A DNA stretch of 64,000 nt from Bacteroidetes bacterium GWF2_38_335 (GCA_001769535.1 MEOH01000010.1:440414-504413), one strand, 5' to 3'. Positions 34,418-43,488 are shown, numbered from the stretch's first letter. Notes: a model not told the origin generated them from the sequence alone. Numbers and translations: made by a program.

Positions 34418-35310
34418 TCTTGTTTTTTGTTTTTATTTCCACCAATGGTAAACACCCTTGTTATATTAAATCCCAGATGCAGATCTCCGTTTTTCCATTG
34501 GCCTGTTGTTTCACCCAGAAAAGTATTTTCTGTTACATTCATTGAGTTGGTCAACTGAATCTGGAAAACGTGGCCACCTGTTTCTATATCAAACCCAACT
34601 GAAAGCGGGCAGTAGGTTTCGAAAGCTGCAAGCGGGGCATCCGGAATATAGAAATATTCAACATTAACAGATGTTCTAACAGTAAGTTTATACCGTACTC
34701 CAATACCTAACGCGAAAAAGTCATTGGGTATTTCACTGTTTCCGGTAAAATTCCGGTGGCACAATGAAGGTGTCAATTGTGCTGAAAAAGAAGGGGAAAA
34801 CTTTCGGGCAATTAAAAGTTGATGCACATACGACAAACGTGAAGAAAAATAGTTTACCCTGTCAGATTCCTGCCATTTCAGTGAATTGATATACAATCCG
34901 GAAAAAAATGAAACGGAAACGGGGATGTTTTTTTGTCCCTTACACTGTCTCAGGAAGGATATTTTAAAAAAGCCATTATATGTTTTTTGATAAGTGGCAC
35001 GGCCCACTCCGGCCATCAGCCAGTCAAAAAAACCGTATTCAAGTCCCAACTGGTTGTTAGACTGGTCAAGCCCGAAAAATTCATGTGCACCGGTATTAAC
35101 TGCTCCAAACCGATGGGCAATCCTGAAATCGAGATCACCTTTCTGCATTCTTTCAATGGAGTGACATGAAATGATGCGGGTGGCTTTGAAAGTGGCCACG
35201 GTATAATCAGTTTCACCGTCAAGCTGCGAATTAAGCAAAGAGTCGAGATCCTGCGACCGGGAAAAGGTTACGGAAAGCAGAAAAAATACAAAAAAAATGT
35301 TTTTAATCAT
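34414..35310 (-). CDS. Outer membrane beta-barrel protein, DUF5777-like
   Basis: A 298-residue protein with signal peptide (MIKNIFFVFFLLSVTFSRSQ) and alternating beta-strand pattern ending in aromatic residues. The segments GDLDFRIAHRFG, GLDQSNNQLGLEYG and WLMAGVGR are what I associate with DUF5777. It overlaps the CxxCH lipoprotein gene by 8 bases and the YceI gene by 4. An ATG at 35328 is in frame but adds six residues before the signal peptide, so 35310 is preferred. Function is unknown; the three-gene set suggests a shared envelope process. Confidence 0.78.
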   Translation of the reverse strand: MIKNIFFVFFLLSVTFSRSQDLDSLLNSQLDGETDYTVATFKATRIISCHSIERMQKGDLDFRIAHRFGAVNTGAHEFFGLDQSNNQLGLEYGFFDWLMAGVGRATYQKTYNGFFKISFLRQCKGQKNIPVSVSFFSGLYINSLKWQESDRVNYFSSRLSYVHQLLIARKFSPSFSAQLTPSLCHRNFTGNSEIPNDFFALGIGVRYKLTVRTSVNVEYFYIPDAPLAAFETYCPLSVGFDIETGGHVFQIQLTNSMNVTENTFLGETTGQWKNGDLHLGFNITRVFTIGGNKNKKQE

Positions 35311-35680
35311 TTGGAGCCCCCCTTTCAATCCATGAATTTATTTTCTGAATGGTGCAGTCATCAAGTTGCCCTTCAACAGGCATTCCGATATATTCGGGAT
35401 TGTATTCTATTGATCCTCTGAATGATCCTTTATCAACATTGTACTTTATATGTGTGTAATTGTCAAGTACAATATTTTTCCCGAGTGAAGGAGCCATAAC
35501 AGCGCTGTGACAGGAATTACAATGGGTTTCAATAATCGGGTAAACGGTTCCTGTGAAGGTTACTCCTGAAGTGTCGCAATAACTGTTTGGTGAAACAGGA
35601 TACAAATCTTCTTCATTGTCATAGAAACAAGACGAAAAAAATGTCAATGTCAAAGCAGATACTATTGCGACCTTTTTCAA
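35303..35680 (-). CDS. Lipoprotein with a single c-type haem motif (CxxCH)
   Basis: A 125-residue lipoprotein: signal ending FFSSC (Cys18), then HCNSCHS with haem-attachment Cys54, Cys57 and His58, a possible distal ligand Met100 in YIGMPVEG, and a terminal INSWIERGAPN. This is the pattern of planctomycete-type cytochrome domains, where covalent haem is expected but not proven. I use the TTG start at 35680 because it begins a clean lipoprotein signal and lies 14 bases after a consensus promoter. The in-frame ATG at 35749 would place 23 unlikely residues first and would lie upstream of the promoter. It heads the operon with the DUF5777-like and YceI-like genes. Confidence 0.78.
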   Translation of the reverse strand: MKKVAIVSALTLTFFSSCFYDNEEDLYPVSPNSYCDTSGVTFTGTVYPIIETHCNSCHSAVMAPSLGKNIVLDNYTHIKYNVDKGSFRGSIEYNPEYIGMPVEGQLDDCTIQKINSWIERGAPND

Positions 35681-35694
35681 ATAATAGTTTTTTA

Positions 35695-35725
35695 CAAAAA
35701 TAACAATAATAGAAGAGTCTGCAAA
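35695..35725 (-). promoter_or_regulatory. Consensus Bacteroidota promoter for the CxxCH/DUF5777/YceI operon
   Basis: Minus strand TTTG (35725-35722), exactly 19 bases, then TATTTTTG (35702-35695): a perfect TTTG-N19-TAnnTTTG match. It lies just past the stop of the upstream BNR gene. The TTG start at 35680 would have a leader of under about 10 bases. Confidence 0.65.
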
Positions 35726-35735
35726 TGTTGAAAAA

Positions 35736-38507
35736 TCATCTTTTGACAATAAATTTTGCAGTGGTTCTGGAATTATTGACTTCTATTTTGCACAAATATT
35801 GTCCGTTTGGCAGATTTCCTGTTCCGATTTCAATTTTATTGTTCCCTTGTAATACTGTCCCCAACTGAGTTTTAAGTACCCTGCCCTCGGTATTGTACAC
35901 CGAAAGTTGGTATTTCCCGGGTTTTCGGGCATTAAATTCAAGGAAAGCCATATTATTAGCTGGATTTGGATAAAATTTACATCTCAACTCATTTTTTAAT
36001 TCATCAACAGACTCAAAAATATCAAAATAGGATGTTACATGGGTTGAAAAGATTCCGTTTCCATGGGTAGCAACCACAACCAGTCCGTCTGATTCACGTG
36101 TTTTTACCATTTCCACCACATTGTTTCCGATCAAATCTTCAGCAAGCTGGTACCATACAGTATTATGTGCGCTGTCAAGGGTATTTGTTACATACAGACC
36201 GGTGCTTGTTCCAAGAAAATAAATTGTTGAATCACCTACGGGTAATATGGATGCCCATCTGCATGATGGTCCGCTTCCTCCGCCTGTTGACGTTTCCTCA
36301 AGATTGCCGGCAACTTTGCTCCAGTTTTCACCTCCGTCTGTTGTATACCATACGCTGTACACCTTGTAATTTGTAAATACAACCATTGCTTTGTTGGCAT
36401 CCCTGGGATCAACGGCAATACAGTTTATATATCCATTTGGAAATGAATAAGAATAGGTGTCGACAAGATCGGGGTCTCCGGTATTGGCATCGGTAATTTT
36501 ATATAATTTTTTGCGACTGGTTCCGGCATATACAATATTTGCCGGTATTTTTGATGCCGCAACTGCTGTAAATACGGTAGCCGACTGGTTGGATGTATCC
36601 GAAAAATATGTCCAACCCGTTGAAATGGAGTCGTAATTTGAGGCCAGGGGAATATAATTTAAACTGTCATTTCTGTATAAGCGCCATCCGGCAGGCATAT
36701 ACATGAGGTTTGAATTATTGGGATCGACAGTAAACTGGTTAATAAACTGATATCCTGATGCCCCAATCGGGTCGATTCGTGCAAAGGCAGTGGGAATTCC
36801 ACTTTCATCAAGTGTGACTTTATAAGTTTTTCCATTTTGAATAGACAGGTAATAAGTATTTCCGCTGTTTGTAATTGCACTGTATGATCCGTCTCCGTTC
36901 AGTGGCATAGTCCAGGTGGCATAAGGATCGGATGAGTTTGTGAAATAATTTCCGTTGTCCTGGAAGCCGGCAATTAATTTATCATTTGTAGATTCTTCGT
37001 CAACTGAAAGCGTGTAAATCTGAGTAGTATAGTAACCGTTATTCAGGCTTATCCATTCCACTGTTTCCTGCAGACAGTTATTTGTGCGGTGGATTCCGCC
37101 GTCGGAAGCTGAGAACATAACATCATTGTCGGATGGCAGGAAAAACACTGAATGCAAGTCGGGATGATGATTTGGGTAAACATGAAAATCGGGAAGGGTG
37201 GTTCCGATTTCATAGCCGCCAATCTGTTTTACGTTGTCGGGAGATGTAAAACCATCAGTTGATCTGTAAAGATTTGTTCCGCCAATAAAAATAACGTTTG
37301 GTTCATCCGGTTTGACTTTAACAACGAGGTCATAGGAACCCTGGGCATAAAAGCGGTCAAAGGAACTGGCTCCGGTATTTGGTATGTTTGCCGAGAGATC
37401 TGTCCACACACCTCCGGTTCCTGTGCCGTCGCCCGAAACATAGGTATATTTCCATAAGCTATGCCATGCTTCTTCTCCGGTCCATGTATTTGAAAGTTGT
37501 CCGTAGCCCGGAGTAACCCCGAGAAAATAGACTTCGTTTTCATTAGAGGGGTTTATGCCAATGACAAATCTGTCAAAAATCAAGGGAAATGATCCCTCTG
37601 GTTGTATTTCAGTCCAGGTTACTCCGTCGGTTGTACGCCAGATTCCACCATAGATTCCGTCGCTGCTTAAGGTTGCGTAAATGGTACCATCGGAGGTGGC
37701 GACCACATCGGTATAATATGATCCTCCTGAAATAGAAGTCGTCCAGGTTTCGCCCCCGTTGGCAGACCTGTAAATTGAGCCGTAGGCAGCAGCATAGATC
37801 TCATCCTCACTGGTATTTGATGGGTCAAGTGCGATATTCCATACGATATCCCAATTTAAATCAAAAGTTTCAGGTGTACCCGATGCGGTTGAAATAATTG
37901 AACTCCATGTTAGTCCGTTATCAGTTGATTTATATAATCCGTTTCCAAGAAAGTACGCTCCGGTGGCACTTGCCGAAGCCCCATAACCTTCACCGGTACC
38001 AATGTACCAGGTGTTTGTTTTTCCTGCACGAATATCCTGTGCTATGCATGTTACATTATGCATTTCGGCACTTCCTGAAGTTTTTGACCAGCTGGCACCT
38101 CCGTTTTCTGAACGCCACATTCCGCCCGAAACGCCGCCTGCCAGAAAAATATTTTCATTTGCCACATCAATTGCAGCACCTCTGGTACGCCCGCCAACAT
38201 GAAATGGCCCACGACGGGTCCACGTCAGGTTTTTACTGAAATAGTCAGTCGCTTTTGGCATATGCTTAGCAAATTCAAGTTCCAGTTTCCTCATGTTTCG
38301 GGGGATGGTATTTGTTTCAGGATCGCATAACCGTGTAAACTCCCAATTGGTCCGGGCAGTGGGATTTTCTGCTGAGCCAATGGCATTGGGACCACCCGGA
38401 AGTTCATTTTTTCCTGCAAATGATTGCGGTTTTTTATCCTGAAAAACAAAAAATATGCATCCGATGGTGAAAATTACAATTAGCGAAGAGATCAAAATAT
38501 TTTTCAT
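35736..38507 (-). CDS. Secreted BNR/Asp-box beta-propeller protein with T9SS sorting domain
   Basis: A 923-residue exported protein. An N-terminal hydrophobic signal (residues 1-22) is followed by repeated Asp-box motifs of sortilin/sialidase-type propellers (SENGGASWSK, STDNGLTWSS, SANGGETWTT, STDGFTSPD, TTDGGENWSK). The last 75 or so residues (FYPNPANNMAFLEF... to the C-terminus) are a type A T9SS sorting domain, so surface display or release is expected. No catalytic residues of a sialidase are evident; a glycan- or protein-binding role is possible. No good promoter was found in the 258-base divergent gap. Confidence 0.85.
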   Translation of the reverse strand: MKNILISSLIVIFTIGCIFFVFQDKKPQSFAGKNELPGGPNAIGSAENPTARTNWEFTRLCDPETNTIPRNMRKLELEFAKHMPKATDYFSKNLTWTRRGPFHVGGRTRGAAIDVANENIFLAGGVSGGMWRSENGGASWSKTSGSAEMHNVTCIAQDIRAGKTNTWYIGTGEGYGASASATGAYFLGNGLYKSTDNGLTWSSIISTASGTPETFDLNWDIVWNIALDPSNTSEDEIYAAAYGSIYRSANGGETWTTSISGGSYYTDVVATSDGTIYATLSSDGIYGGIWRTTDGVTWTEIQPEGSFPLIFDRFVIGINPSNENEVYFLGVTPGYGQLSNTWTGEEAWHSLWKYTYVSGDGTGTGGVWTDLSANIPNTGASSFDRFYAQGSYDLVVKVKPDEPNVIFIGGTNLYRSTDGFTSPDNVKQIGGYEIGTTLPDFHVYPNHHPDLHSVFFLPSDNDVMFSASDGGIHRTNNCLQETVEWISLNNGYYTTQIYTLSVDEESTNDKLIAGFQDNGNYFTNSSDPYATWTMPLNGDGSYSAITNSGNTYYLSIQNGKTYKVTLDESGIPTAFARIDPIGASGYQFINQFTVDPNNSNLMYMPAGWRLYRNDSLNYIPLASNYDSISTGWTYFSDTSNQSATVFTAVAASKIPANIVYAGTSRKKLYKITDANTGDPDLVDTYSYSFPNGYINCIAVDPRDANKAMVVFTNYKVYSVWYTTDGGENWSKVAGNLEETSTGGGSGPSCRWASILPVGDSTIYFLGTSTGLYVTNTLDSAHNTVWYQLAEDLIGNNVVEMVKTRESDGLVVVATHGNGIFSTHVTSYFDIFESVDELKNELRCKFYPNPANNMAFLEFNARKPGKYQLSVYNTEGRVLKTQLGTVLQGNNKIEIGTGNLPNGQYLCKIEVNNSRTTAKFIVKR

Positions 38508-38616
38508 GTTCTTAATTATTCAATTAGAAATCTAAATTAGTAAGAAAAAATCAATTATTGAATGCGATTATGAATATTAAACTTGGGATTTGTTTGTAAT
38601 ATATTTAACAATTTAA

Positions 38617-38634
38617 AATACAAGTATTTGTATT
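38617..38634. promoter_or_regulatory. Inverted repeat in the divergent gap
   Basis: AATACAA (38617-38623) and TTGTATT (38628-38634) form a perfect 7-bp inverted repeat around GTAT. It lies about midway between the divergent genes starting at 38507 and 38766. It has no T-tail, so an operator is more likely than a terminator. The rest of the gap is A/T-rich and otherwise featureless. Confidence 0.25.
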
Positions 38635-38708
38635 GAATAATATGTGTTTTTGTTTCCGTTAAAATTCTAAAAACCGTTTTTTTTGATTAATGTTGAAAGT
38701 AAAAATGC

Positions 38709-38738
38709 TTTGAAATACCAATAAAATAGTTATTTTTG
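38709..38738 (+). promoter_or_regulatory. Putative promoter of the 38.8 kb outer-membrane-type gene
   Basis: TTTG (38709-38712), 18 bases, then TATTTTTG (38731-38738), exact at the -7 box. The ATG at 38766 is 27 bases downstream. The overlap with an in-frame TTG at 38736 argues against that TTG as the start. Confidence 0.5.
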
Positions 38739-38765
38739 AAAGTCTGTTTAATATTTTTTGAGAAA

Positions 38766-39455
38766 ATGAAGAGAATTATTTTATTATCCGTCTTTTTGCA
38801 ATTTTTTCTTTTTAATGCAAGGTCACAGTCAATGTTTACGAATCTTGATGTGCACTTATATTTGGGTGGAATCCAAAACGGATCACCGGGCTTTACAATA
38901 GGCTATGAGCACCTCAAGCCAAAGGAGCTGATCGGAGGCAGTTTTACCTATGTAATACCTTTTTCGTTTTCACAGGAAGTTGATTTATGGCCATTGTCAG
39001 AAGATACCAGGCCGGCTACTACCTATGTGAGTTATCAGATAAAGCCAAAGGATATCAGGCTTTCTTTTAAAAAGCCAATAAAAAAAGATACCAGAGATAA
39101 ATGGTTTTTATATTGGTATGCAGATGTGAATTTTAACATTACCAATGTTGTGCGTACTGTTACTGAATTTAATCACAACAAATATGATGGCCCATCAAAT
39201 ATGACTGATTCTTATATTTCATACTTTATAGGTTTGGGTATGGGCTTTGAACGTCGTTTTGGAGAAATGGCGGTTTATGGGTTTCCGGCAATAAATGTAG
39301 CTGCTACAAATGCCAATATGGGTTCTTACACCGTTGATCTTGATAGTTCCATGCCTACATTTATTACCATGACTTTCGGATTTAAAAAGTATTTTGCTGA
39401 AGACTTTAAGAAAAAATTCGGAGCACCCAAAAAAACCAGGAAGAAAAGAAGGTAG
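38766..39455 (+). CDS. Hypothetical exported protein, probable outer-membrane beta-barrel
   Basis: I do not recognise a family. The 229-residue product has a signal peptide (MKRIILLSVFLQFFLFNARSQ) and alternating strands with aromatic girdles (for example HLYLGGIQNGSPGFTIGY, WFLYWYADVNFNI, YFIGLGMGFERRFG), as in small outer-membrane barrels. It ends in a basic tail KKTRKKRR, which is odd for a barrel. I start at ATG 38766 because it begins the signal peptide and lies just downstream of a promoter. It is followed after 54 bases by the SecD-like lipoprotein gene. Confidence 0.72.
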   Translation: MKRIILLSVFLQFFLFNARSQSMFTNLDVHLYLGGIQNGSPGFTIGYEHLKPKELIGGSFTYVIPFSFSQEVDLWPLSEDTRPATTYVSYQIKPKDIRLSFKKPIKKDTRDKWFLYWYADVNFNITNVVRTVTEFNHNKYDGPSNMTDSYISYFIGLGMGFERRFGEMAVYGFPAINVAATNANMGSYTVDLDSSMPTFITMTFGFKKYFAEDFKKKFGAPKKTRKKRR

Positions 39456-39509
39456 ATTCATAATTTCATATTATATAACCTAATTGTTTATTTTATTAAA
39501 TAATTAACC

Positions 39510-40760
39510 ATGAGGAAGTTATTGCTTGTTTTTGGATTTATTCTTATTCTTTGTATTAATTTACTGGTTAGTTCCTGTAGTTTTTTTCAATCGGATGAAA
39601 AGAAAGTGGATCTTTCCATCACTATTAAAATATCCCTGACCGATGTGATTAAATCTTTCACAGTTAACCAATCTGATTCTCTTTTTAAAATGGTAATGGA
39701 TAGTGTGGAAACTAAAATTGCGAAAGGAGATGACTTTTTTGAATTACTTAAGAATGAATGGGATGGTGTTGAGGGAGAAAAGAATATGGCAGTCAGTTTT
39801 TACTCATACCAAATGCCTTTTGATACGGATCGTAATGTTAGTGAAACTGAGGTTTTGAATTTTCTTAAAACTCAAACTGACTTGGTTATAGACCAAACAA
39901 TTTCTGTTTTGGGACAAAGGCTTGAATTATATGGCTGTGAGGATTATTCAATAGAAAAAACTGATGTTCCGGGAGTGATCAATCTGGAGATTAAAGGAAT
40001 TGTGAATTCGAAAAAAATGAATTTTATTATTGAATCAAAGGGCAAAATTGAGTTTTGGGAAACCTATGAGAATATGGAAATATTTCCCTATTTAAAAGAA
40101 ATAAATGACTCTCTTAAATCGGCTAATGAAAGTGGAAGTGAAGATACTGTCGAGCAAATTGATACTGCAAATTCAGAGAGTTTTGAAGAGTTTGCCAGAA
40201 ACAACCCTTTATTTTCTGTTCTGACTCCCTGGGTAGACAGGAATAACCAACTTGGTGAAGGACCTGTAGTAGGATATGCAACAGGCAAAGATACAACTAT
40301 TATAATGCAGCATTTAAGCAAATCGGGTTGCAGAAGTATTCTCCCGGCAAAAATAAAATTTTTGTGGACTGCAAATACTTTTGATGAAGAAGGAAAGTAT
40401 TTTCAACTTATCGCAATCAAAAAAAGAATGGGAAATGAAGCTCCGATTGAGGGAAGTGTCATCTCTAATGCTTTTGCTGAATTAAATGAAGATATGGGCA
40501 CTGTTGCAGTGTATATGGAAATGACTTCAAAGGGAGCTTCTGACTGGGAGTATTTAACAAGGCAAAATATTGGAAAATCCATCGCAATTGTACTTGATGA
40601 CAAAGTATATTCATTTCCAATGGTTCAAAGTGAGATTACCAATGGAAATTCAATGATTTCCGGAAATTTTAGCAAGGAAGAGGCAAATATGCTGGCATTG
40701 ATAATTAAAATTGGAAAAATGCCGGTTAAAACAAAAATTCTCAAGATATCAGAACACTGA
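39510..40760 (+). CDS. Free-standing SecD periplasmic (P1-like) domain as a lipoprotein
   Basis: A 416-residue lipoprotein (lipobox VSSC, Cys23) whose sequence matches the periplasmic head of SecD. VLGQRLELYG (about residues 130-139) and GKIEFWETYENM (about 179-190) correspond to the region before the head, and GASDWEYLTRQNIGKSIAIV, LDDKVYSFPMVQSEI and SMISGNFSKEEA (about 344-395) to the P1 base that precedes the first inner helices of SecD. No membrane helices follow: the protein ends at about the point where SecD would enter the membrane. SecD normally pulls exported chains with proton-motive force; a detached, lipid-anchored copy cannot do that as such. Its role is unknown. Confidence 0.8.
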   Translation: MRKLLLVFGFILILCINLLVSSCSFFQSDEKKVDLSITIKISLTDVIKSFTVNQSDSLFKMVMDSVETKIAKGDDFFELLKNEWDGVEGEKNMAVSFYSYQMPFDTDRNVSETEVLNFLKTQTDLVIDQTISVLGQRLELYGCEDYSIEKTDVPGVINLEIKGIVNSKKMNFIIESKGKIEFWETYENMEIFPYLKEINDSLKSANESGSEDTVEQIDTANSESFEEFARNNPLFSVLTPWVDRNNQLGEGPVVGYATGKDTTIIMQHLSKSGCRSILPAKIKFLWTANTFDEEGKYFQLIAIKKRMGNEAPIEGSVISNAFAELNEDMGTVAVYMEMTSKGASDWEYLTRQNIGKSIAIVLDDKVYSFPMVQSEITNGNSMISGNFSKEEANMLALIIKIGKMPVKTKILKISEH

Positions 40761-40804
40761 TTTATTTGTTTTTTAAGTTTTTGTGACAGTAAATTGGTAA
40801 ATTA

Positions 40805-40836
40805 TTGACATTATTACTGCACTTTCGCTAAATTTG
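40805..40836 (+). promoter_or_regulatory. Putative promoter of the methyltransferase gene
   Basis: TTG (40805-40807), 21 bases, then TAAATTTG (40829-40836), exact at the -7 box, 31 bases before the ATG at 40868. Confidence 0.5.
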
Positions 40837-40867
40837 TCACCAATTAACCTGAACACCAATATTAATA

Positions 40868-41761
40868 ATGAAGCCCGAAATAAATCAAATACCTGATTAC
40901 GAATTAGTTGATTGTGGTAATTTTGAAAAGCTCGAACGTTTTGGTCAGTATTTTCTGATTCGCCCGGAGTCCCAGGCTATCTGGAAAAAAAGAATGGACG
41001 AAAAAGAATGGAAAAATATTGCACACGCACATTATAAACGTGAAGCTCAAAAAAATTCTTACCGGTCGGGCGATCCTGGAAATGGAGGGTGGAGTTTTTA
41101 CAAAAAAATGCCCGAAAACTGGACTATTTCCTGTCCGCTGCCCAAAGGTGACTTTAAAATGAAATTGTCATTAACTACTTTTGGTCATGTTGGTATTTTT
41201 CCGGAACAGCTTTCAAACTGGACATTTATATATAATGCAGTTAAAAGTTCAGAGGTGCAATCTCCCAAAGTACTGAATGCATTTGCGTACACCGGAGGTG
41301 CTTCTTTGGTCGCTAAGGCTGCAGGGGCTGATGTTACGCATCTGGATGCAGTTAAACAGATTGTGAACTGGGGAAAGGAGAATATGACATTAAGCGGCTT
41401 AAACGATATCAGGTGGATTGTGGATGATGCTTTGAAATTTTTGAGACGCGAGGAAAAAAGGGGTAAAATATATAATGGAATTATTCTGGATCCCCCCGCC
41501 TACGGAAGAGGTCCGAATGGTGAAAGATGGATTCTGGATGAAGGAATAAACGATGTGCTCGATGCCTGCTCAAAAATTTTATCTGCAAAAGACAGATTTC
41601 TGGTTTTGAATCTATACTCTCTTGGATATTCACCTTTAATTGCAAACAATCTGGTCGAATCATATTTTCAGTGTGCAAACAGGGAATTTGGCGAATCATT
41701 TCTGAGTTCCAAAACAGGTATTGATTTGCCGCTTGGTGTTTATGTCAGATTTAAAGACTGA
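40868..41761 (+). CDS. Class I SAM-dependent rRNA methyltransferase-like protein (RlmI/RlmK group)
   Basis: A 297-residue methyltransferase with SAM-binding NAFAYTGGASL (about residues 138-148), acidic loop HLDA (about 158-161) and the catalytic-type motif LDPPAYGRGP (about 207-216). The last is typical of the RlmI/RlmK 23S rRNA m5C/m7G family, though the N-terminal PUA domain of RlmI is missing. It ends 7 bases before the pseudouridine synthase start, giving a run of three RNA-modification genes. The precise RNA position is not determined. Confidence 0.85.
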   Translation: MKPEINQIPDYELVDCGNFEKLERFGQYFLIRPESQAIWKKRMDEKEWKNIAHAHYKREAQKNSYRSGDPGNGGWSFYKKMPENWTISCPLPKGDFKMKLSLTTFGHVGIFPEQLSNWTFIYNAVKSSEVQSPKVLNAFAYTGGASLVAKAAGADVTHLDAVKQIVNWGKENMTLSGLNDIRWIVDDALKFLRREEKRGKIYNGIILDPPAYGRGPNGERWILDEGINDVLDACSKILSAKDRFLVLNLYSLGYSPLIANNLVESYFQCANREFGESFLSSKTGIDLPLGVYVRFKD

Positions 41762-41768
41762 TGAAAAA

Positions 41769-42677
41769 ATGAAATATACTGTAAAAATAAATTCGACTCT
41801 GCTCGACGCTGTCATGATGGCTTATCATGGTGTGTCAAGGCAAAAAGCCAAACAAATTCTTGTCCACTCTGTTTTTTCAGCAAACGGAGAGAGAATAGAT
41901 AAACACCCCAATACCGAAATTCTTGCCGGAACTTTGCTCGAAATCATTCCGGCCGAAACAAACAAAGAAAAAAAGGTGCTTCCCACCAAAAAAGACGCTG
42001 CTGTTATTTATTATGAGGATGAATACCTTCTTGCCGGGTTAAAACCTGCAGGAATCCTTTCCTGTGGCAGTTGGGATGATAAAACAAACAACAACTACCA
42101 TAAATTTCTCGAAAATTATCTGGCCGAAAGGGATGAGAAAAAATTACGGCTTTGGGTAATTCACCGCCTCGACAGGGAGGTTGAAGGACTTATTCTTTTT
42201 GCCAAATCAGAGGAAATTCAGGAGTTGGTTAAGGAAAACTGGCAATCTGTAACAAAAAAATATCTGGCCCTGACCGAAAAAAAACCAGATCCTCCCACAG
42301 GAGTTATCGAAAGTTGGATAAAAGATACTTCGTCGCAGAAAGTAATATCCTACAAAAAGGAAGTTGAGGGAAGTAAATTTGCACATACCGATTACTCTTT
42401 CATCCGACAGGAAGGAAGGTATTTTCTTGTTGAGGCAGAGTTGAAAACGGGCAGAAAAAATCAGATCAGAGTACATTTTGCTCAGATTGGCTGTCCGATT
42501 ACCGGCGACCGAAAATACGGAGCTGACGGAACATTTCGAAGACAGGTAAGGCTGGCGGCTTACAAAATGGAATTTAACCATCCGGTAAAAGGAAATGTTG
42601 TGAGTTTGAATTACAGGCCTTCGGACAGGTTTTTTCGTCCCTCAGAAAAAAAAGATGAAAACTATAAAATCATTTAA
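41769..42677 (+). CDS. RluA-family pseudouridine synthase
   Basis: A 302-residue pseudouridine synthase. An N-terminal S4-like segment (VSRQKAKQILVHSVFSANG) is followed by the catalytic domain with HRLDREVEGLILFA, where the Asp is the nucleophile; the more usual sequence after it is RxTSG, replaced here by REVEG. The C-terminal motif GRKNQIRVHFAQIG and GDRKYG are canonical. I use the ATG at 41769, because a start at 41721 would overlap 41 bases of the methyltransferase gene and add 16 residues with no homologous look. Target uridine is unknown. Confidence 0.9.
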   Translation: MKYTVKINSTLLDAVMMAYHGVSRQKAKQILVHSVFSANGERIDKHPNTEILAGTLLEIIPAETNKEKKVLPTKKDAAVIYYEDEYLLAGLKPAGILSCGSWDDKTNNNYHKFLENYLAERDEKKLRLWVIHRLDREVEGLILFAKSEEIQELVKENWQSVTKKYLALTEKKPDPPTGVIESWIKDTSSQKVISYKKEVEGSKFAHTDYSFIRQEGRYFLVEAELKTGRKNQIRVHFAQIGCPITGDRKYGADGTFRRQVRLAAYKMEFNHPVKGNVVSLNYRPSDRFFRPSEKKDENYKII

Positions 42678-42687
42678 TTGACTGTTT

Positions 42688-43488
42688 ATGATTTTTGAAA
42701 CCATTACCAGCAAGCAAAATCTCAGGATAAAAAATATTATTCATCTGCAAAAACACAGCGAAAGAATTAATCAGGGGGTTTTTATTATTGAAGGTCTAAA
42801 GGAAATAGAAAAGGCGGTATTGTCAGATTATATATTTGATTCAGTGTATTTTAATGATGAAATTTTTCCGGAAGAAAAGTTAAAAGATTTTTTTGGCAAA
42901 TCACTTCCTGGAATGGTTTTTAAAGTTAGCAGCGATGTGTATTCGCGCATTGCATACAGGGAGAATCAGGGCGGACTGGTTGTTTTGGCAAAACCTAAAA
43001 CACACAAAGCCGGTATGATAAAATTTAAGGAAAACCCTTTGGTGCTTGTGGTCGAAGGAGTTGAAAAACCCGGAAACATTGGTGCCATTTTCAGAACGGC
43101 AGATGCAGCAGGCATTGACGCGGTAATGATTTGTGATCCCAAAGCAGATATTTACAACCCAAATGCAATTCGTGCATCACTGGGCTGTGTTTTTACCGTT
43201 CCTTCGGTTGTTTGTTCTTCGGATGATGGAATACAATGGCTCAAGTCCAATAATGTAAGGATCTTTTGTACCCATCTGAAAGCAGCCAAACCTTATCATG
43301 AAATGGATTTTACTAAACCATCGGCCATAGTTATGGGTACAGAAGATAAGGGATTGACTGAAATATGGACTAATGAGGCAGATGCCAATATCATCATCCC
43401 AATGTGTGGTGCAGCCGACTCAATGAATGTTTCCGTTTCAGCTGCTATTGTGATTTTTGAAGCCAAAAGACAGAGAAATTTCTTGTAG
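42688..43488 (+). CDS. TrmH/SpoU-family RNA methyltransferase
   Basis: A 266-residue SPOUT-class 2'-O-ribose methyltransferase. The trefoil-knot motifs are present: VEKPGNIGAIFRTAD (motif 1, about residues 118-132), MGTEDKGL (motif 2, about 213-220) and DSMNVSVSAAI (motif 3, about 239-249). An N-terminal substrate-binding region (LRIKNIIHLQKHSER, residues 11-25) is typical of the rRNA 23S G2251-type enzymes. It starts 10 bases after the pseudouridine synthase. The target rRNA or tRNA site is not determined. Confidence 0.9.
   Translation: MIFETITSKQNLRIKNIIHLQKHSERINQGVFIIEGLKEIEKAVLSDYIFDSVYFNDEIFPEEKLKDFFGKSLPGMVFKVSSDVYSRIAYRENQGGLVVLAKPKTHKAGMIKFKENPLVLVVEGVEKPGNIGAIFRTADAAGIDAVMICDPKADIYNPNAIRASLGCVFTVPSVVCSSDDGIQWLKSNNVRIFCTHLKAAKPYHEMDFTKPSAIVMGTEDKGLTEIWTNEADANIIIPMCGAADSMNVSVSAAIVIFEAKRQRNFL

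Noticed and set aside
35681-35749. ATG at 35749 as start of the CxxCH lipoprotein
   Set aside because: It lies upstream of the perfect promoter at 35695-35725 and would put 23 extra residues before the lipoprotein signal.
38736-38765. TTG at 38736 as start of the outer-membrane-type gene
   Set aside because: The TTG is part of the TATTTTTG promoter box, and ATG 38766 begins the signal peptide directly.
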